DNA of 64,000 nucleotides from Globisporangium splendens (taxonomy: Eukaryota > Oomycota > Peronosporomycetes > Pythiales > Pythiaceae). The DNA is taken from the NCBI GenBank assembly GCA_006386115.1, contig VFIW01000031.1, positions 1-64,000 of the forward strand, written 5' to 3'. Shown here piece after piece: positions 59,836 to 64,000 of the stretch. The notes beneath the pieces are model-generated. The model saw only the letters and a list, made by a program, of their open reading frames with translations. It made no database searches and was not told where the DNA came from. How positions within the stretch are numbered: the first letter of the stretch is position 1; each line of letters starts with the position of its first letter. A program made the position numbers and the translations under genes.

Positions 59836-61544
59836 TCAGCGCTTTGACTTTTTCGAGCGGAGTTGCATTTTCGTGGCGCTGCCTTTGCCTTTGATGCTTT
59901 TCTTCATCGCCACTTTCGGACTCTTGATGCCTCTCGCATTAGTAGAAATCGTACGATTACGCACCTCAGCACGCACTTCTGTCGCCTCGATGCGCTGCTC
60001 AAGCTGCTCCTGTGGGTGCTCTTGGTCACCACCAATCGCCTGGTTCACCTGAGTGTTCGTAGCTGCTGCCTCCAGGATCTGCGGTGCATAGTGTCCATTG
60101 GATACAAGCAAGTCATCCGCATCATCGTCGCGCACTTGAAGCATGGACAGAGGTTTCCCAACGATCGGCTCCATGGTGTGCCGCGCGCGCTTGTACGCTG
60201 CGTTTCGCGTGAACAGCTTGGTGTGGTTAAGCAGCAGGAAGGCCAGGATTATGCACAGGAATAGCCATTGCGACTGGATAAACGTCCAGAGAAATCCCGC
60301 CGAGCCGCCGCCTTCTCCATCAGATCCTTCTCGCTCTGCTTGCGCCATCGACTTGTGCGGGAGACACGTCCGTCGCCACTGGCGAGTGTCGTCATGTGCG
60401 CCATCACCACTCGCACTATGTGCTTCACGGTGGTCATCGTTGCGTGCAAACAGCGCGACGCCCTCAGTGAGTCGTCCTACAAACGCTTGCGGCGTGAATT
60501 CTTCCACGAGTCCGATCTTCCGCGTCCATCTCGCCATCAGAAAATCACGCCACGCCTGCGGAGGCGAGTGCGGATCAAACGCCGTGTCCACGTGGAAGTG
60601 GAAAAGGAAGACGGCGTTCGTGCAATCCAAGAGCTCCGTTGTGCCACCACTGTTGTGCTGCTGGAAGTGCGCGCGGACGCCGTTCATCGGATCCAAAAAC
60701 GTGTCTAGCACGGGCAACGTCGCGTCGTCGAGCACCTGCATGTTCTCCATGATAAACAGGTTGCGGTCGGGACACGCACTCAGCGACGCACTCAGCGCTC
60801 TCCGCACCGCGTTCTTCACGTCGTAGTTCGTATCGCCATCCTGGTGCTGCTCCAGCAACTGCGCAAAGTCCAGGACTTGAACATTGCGGCCCACTGCGGC
60901 ATAAGGGAAGGACGCCAACGCATCTCCGAACAGCGCCGACACGATCGCGCCCGTGAACGCATGCAACGTTGGCGTGGAATTGGAGAAGAGCACCATCGCG
61001 AGCGGCTGCTGCCGCGCATACCTAATGACCACACACAGCACCCGACGTCAGCCAAGAAGATTGCAAAAGCGTACGCAGATTTGTCACTGCAAAGGAAATA
61101 CCTAAACACGATAGGGCAACATACTCGTTGGTCGCAAAGCGGTCTTTCACGATCTCCAGAGCGTCGTGGTGCTCGTGCTCGTCCACGCAACGACCTGCAT
61201 CCCCACACAACATTAATATACAACACATGCGCTATTACTGCGTCCACATCGGTGACCACGTGTATATGCACACGCAGGCTCGTTAATAGCGACGACCACG
61301 TACCAAAATGTGTATCCAATCTAGCGAGCAGCTCGTCCTTTTCGAAATGCGGAGCGCACAACTGCGCGTCGACAAATTGCGGCGCCAGCAGCGCCACCAA
61401 TGACACGACGACATGCGCCAGACGCACTCGACGTTGAGGTTGTGTCTGTTGTTTGGCATGTGCTGCAGTGCGCTGGCACTGGCTGCTGTCCTTCCGCCGA
61501 CGCGCGCAGCCGCCGTTGGCAGCAGCACCATGGAGGAGCTTCAT
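59836..61544 (-). CDS. Torsin-like pseudo-AAA+ protein with C-terminal membrane anchor, three exons
   Basis: The exon model on the minus strand is 61544-61304, 61194-61125 and 61021-59836, with GTACGT and GTATGT donors and CAG/TAG acceptors, giving 498 residues with phases matching. An N-terminal hydrophobic signal (~38-58, LAHVVVSLVALLAPQFVDA) is followed by a torsin-like fold: a Cys near 62, THFGRCVDEHEHHDALEIV, PLAMVLFSN, SALFGDALASFPY, CPDRNLFIMENMQVLDD and VLDTFLDPMNGV. The Walker A site is SNSTPTLHAF instead of GxTGTGKN and Walker B lacks the Asp (FIMEN), so ATP binding is unlikely. A membrane helix (~346-368) and a very basic tail (KSPKVAMKKSIKGKG) follow. It may be an ER or nuclear-envelope cofactor akin to LAP1/LULL1, which are also dead torsin folds; that is inference. 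Confidence 0.65.
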
Positions 61545-62047
61545 AATTTATGGCGCGAGTGAGTGTGCAGGGACCAGCAAACTACCGTTGCTGTCAAAAT
61601 GTCGGAAGTTGAAAAGACCTTTTCGACAAGATGTATATTAAATTAAGAGGGAGATACGGTATCAACAAGTTTTGCGATTTGGATGTTGCTGTCAAAAATA
61701 GCAACGAAGAATGGCTTCATTTTTCTTTTTCAGCCACTGAAAAATTGGATTTTTGACACAAGAGAAAATGGTCATGTCGTCGAAAACAACAAATAATGGC
61801 TTCACTTTTTTGTCCACATCCTAGTGATTCGCTGCCCCTGCTTCTTCTGTTTCACTCTCATTTTCTCCATCTTCCTCGTCTGAGTGTCTGACATGTCAAC
61901 ACGCTTGCCTGGATCCTCTCTCTCTCTCTCTCTCTCAAGGACCTGAAGTCAAAACGAACATGCAGTCTAATTTATTGATGCGATGGCCGAGGACACCTCC
62001 TTTTCTATCATGTATCTGGGAGACTATTTTTTCTTTCTGTGCTAGTT
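61545..62047. other. Intergenic between the torsin-like and GT71 gene 4
   Basis: A (CT)n microsatellite lies at 61916-61936. The first ~30 bp should hold the torsin-like promoter. No gene is recognised. Confidence 0.5.
61916..61936. repeat. (TC)n microsatellite
   Basis: About ten TC dinucleotides in a row. Confidence 0.9.
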
Positions 62048-64000
62048 CTAGTTGTGGTGCCTTGGCGCAACCTTGGTGAGCAGCGCGGCTTCGTGGGCGT
62101 AGTTGATGATCTTCGTCTCAATGTCTCGAAATGGGAGCTCGTTCCACTCGGTCAGGTTGAAGTACGGGTACGCGATCGGCTCGGCGCCGTAACACGACTG
62201 GAATTCGCGGAACAGCGGCGCACTGGACTGGATCCCGATGATGTACTTCGTCTTGATGTCCTCGTAGCTCATCATCGGGGACGCAACGGGGTCACCATCC
62301 ACTTGCGCTTCCTGCAAGCGACGGTGGAGCCAGTAGTCTGGCCGCCAGTCAAAGCTCTGCAAGTGGGTCCAGTACGGTTCGTCCATGACGGTCACGCGGC
62401 CATTGAGCTTCTTGGCATTGCGATGCAGGAAGAGCACCTGGCCGGTGGCGTCGTACTGCACCATCGTCATGCCGCAAAACTTGTTCTCTCGGATCGTGCC
62501 AGCGGCGCCAGGCGGGTACGGCACCATGTAGAAGTCAGTGTTGGTCTTCATCCACGCCAGTCGGAACAGATCCTTGTCTCCATGGGCGAGAATTAGGCGG
62601 TCAAAGTGATTCGGACGGTGGAACGCATAGAATTGCAGCACCTCCATCGCGACCGCGCTCTTCCGGCGATTGATCAGGATCTGACCACTCTCCTGCTCAA
62701 ACATGTCGACAAACGGCATGTCGACGAGCTCCCAGAGCAGTGACAGCTCCTGGATGTTGAAAATCGTGTTCTTTGGGTGCCAGAAATCCGGCCAGAAGAT
62801 CGCGCTGTTGGTCTGGAACTCCTTGGAATAAAATAAATAAGTCGGATCTTTCACGGGCACGTTGTCGGCATCCAGAAACAGCACGTTCTCGAACGCCGAG
62901 TTGTAAATCGCGTGGATCTTGGTCGTGAAGCCCGTGACCGTCGGATCTTTGATGGTTTTCACGCTCACGGGGCCATACTTTTCTTGAATCGCATGCAAAA
63001 TCTCTGTTTTCTTTGGACTGCGCGCCATTTCGGACTCGAGCACCCACAGCTCGATGGGCAGCACGCAGCCGTACGACCGCAGCGTGCGGATCGTGGCGTA
63101 CGCGCTCGTCATGAGCTTCGGGTACACGACAATGACGATCCCGTTGCCGAATCCTTTCGAACCTTGAAGCGATGCAAGCGGTTTGTCCCGTGCTTTTTCG
63201 TAGATTTCTTGGCTCCTCAGACCGAAATTGGCGAAATCGGCGGCGTTCGTGCACGAGAAGCTCACGTGGTCGCGGACACTGGAACAGTTGAGTTGCATCA
63301 CGCGAAAGTGCTCGTCGGTATCTCGATCCACCATCTCACAATATCCGGAAACACCGCCCGTGACAAGTTGGTTGCACGCGTGGTCCTGCTCAGGCTCTCG
63401 GTCACCCCACGGACCACATCCGGTCGTTTGCTTCCAGCCTATACAGCTCAGGTTTGGACGAATGCGTCGCGGTTGGTGCTTTCGAATGTCGAGTGCTCGG
63501 ATCGCGTAAATAGATTCGAGCTCCGTGGCTTCAGCACCGTACATTTTCTTTGCGGCATCCAAAATTGCTTGCAGCCGCGTGACTTCGGATTGCGCAGTGT
63601 CGCGCAGAATCTGCAGTCGCTTTAGCTCTCTCGCATGATCCTCCACGGACCATTCCGAGCGATCCTTCGACGTAAATGGTGCTAACGCCGCCGAAATCAC
63701 CGCTGCCACGAGCTCACCTTCGTTCGCTTTCCCGTCTTTTGTACCTATCGGATCTACATCTTTACCATCTGCATTCGCTCCGACCGGATTGCCTCGCAAT
63801 GCCGCCGCGTTGGCGCCATCCTGACGAGGCACTCGGACTCCCGGCTGCAGCGCTGCATTCGGGTTCCCTTTCGATTGCTGTGGCGTCGATGCTGCGATCG
63901 CTACAGGCGGCGTCTGCGCATTCCCCTCTTGGATCCCTAGCAATTTGTTGATCGCGGCGACTTCTTCGGGTCTCGGCACGAACTCGTCTTCGGGTTTGGT
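62048..64000 (-). CDS. GT71-type mannosyltransferase-like protein 4 (5' end outside window)
   Basis: The frame is open through the right edge with no ATG where the N-terminus would be, so the cytosolic tail and membrane helix lie beyond position 64000. At least 650 residues are visible. A Gln/Ala/Gly-rich stem and a short coiled coil (HARELKRLQILRDTAQSEVTRLQ) precede the Cys module (SCIGWKQTTGCGPWG ... GGVSGYCEMVDRDTD ... CSSVRDHVSFSC). The catalytic set follows: LPIELWVLESEMA, GFTTKIHAIY, FLDADNVPVKDP, SAIFWPDFWHPKN, QESGQILINRRKS, GDKDLFRLAWMKTN, FCGMTMVQYD and LFLHRNAKK. It is closer to GT71 gene 2 than to gene 1 in its MPFVDMFEQESGQ block, which it shares with genes 2 and 3. Confidence 0.88.
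   Translation of the reverse strand, partial: TKPEDEFVPRPEEVAAINKLLGIQEGNAQTPPVAIAASTPQQSKGNPNAALQPGVRVPRQDGANAAALRGNPVGANADGKDVDPIGTKDGKANEGELVAAVISAALAPFTSKDRSEWSVEDHARELKRLQILRDTAQSEVTRLQAILDAAKKMYGAEATELESIYAIRALDIRKHQPRRIRPNLSCIGWKQTTGCGPWGDREPEQDHACNQLVTGGVSGYCEMVDRDTDEHFRVMQLNCSSVRDHVSFSCTNAADFANFGLRSQEIYEKARDKPLASLQGSKGFGNGIVIVVYPKLMTSAYATIRTLRSYGCVLPIELWVLESEMARSPKKTEILHAIQEKYGPVSVKTIKDPTVTGFTTKIHAIYNSAFENVLFLDADNVPVKDPTYLFYSKEFQTNSAIFWPDFWHPKNTIFNIQELSLLWELVDMPFVDMFEQESGQILINRRKSAVAMEVLQFYAFHRPNHFDRLILAHGDKDLFRLAWMKTNTDFYMVPYPPGAAGTIRENKFCGMTMVQYDATGQVLFLHRNAKKLNGRVTVMDEPYWTHLQSFDWRPDYWLHRRLQEAQVDGDPVASPMMSYEDIKTKYIIGIQSSAPLFREFQSCYGAEPIAYPYFNLTEWNELPFRDIETKIINYAHEAALLTKVAPRHHN

Overview
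This is a gene-containing, moderately GC-rich segment of an oomycete nuclear genome, most likely from the Pythium/Globisporangium side of the group. The evidence is a Crinkler (CRN) effector with the LYLAK form of the LxLFLAK motif, bZIP-like factors with the oomycete-type basic region (N/K/S-M-x-R-Y-R-x-K-K), a GCTCATTY-type core promoter, few short introns (48-120 bp), and GT71, GLUT-type and FUN14 genes typical of stramenopiles.

Layout. 1-9.7 kb is a transposon-rich, decayed zone. It holds the 3' end of a Ty3/gypsy chromovirus with its putative LTR, a frameshifted CRN-kinase effector gene, a 5'-truncated LINE carrying an inverted copy of its own 3' end, a decayed zinc-knuckle/coiled-coil pseudogene and a second LINE RNase H relic. 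9.7-34.7 kb is an array of ten paralogous genes encoding an atypical bZIP basic region, a second short coiled coil and a conserved ~270-residue C-terminal domain that looks START-like. Six copies look intact (9752, 15248, 20596, 25955-, 30008-, 33275) and four are broken by stops or frameshifts. The invariant DNA-contacting Asn of bZIPs is kept in some copies and replaced by Arg, Lys or Ser in others.

35.6-64 kb is a gene-dense zone of housekeeping and secretory-pathway genes: a four-exon GLUT-type hexose transporter, a mucin-like protein fused to a TRP/Flc-type membrane domain, a three-exon mitochondrial FUN14 protein with an EF-hand-like loop, two tandem short-chain dehydrogenases, four GT71 (MNN1/MNN2-type mannosyltransferase-like) genes, a transmembrane subtilase with two cytosolic C2H2 fingers, and a three-exon torsin-like pseudo-ATPase with a C-terminal membrane anchor.

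How they may work together: the array looks like a locally duplicating family of regulators going through birth and death. The right-hand third is enriched in proteins of the endoplasmic reticulum, Golgi and cell surface (glycosyltransferases, surface protease, mucin/TRP protein, torsin-like protein). No shared regulation can be shown from sequence alone. No tRNA, rRNA or CRISPR array was recognised.
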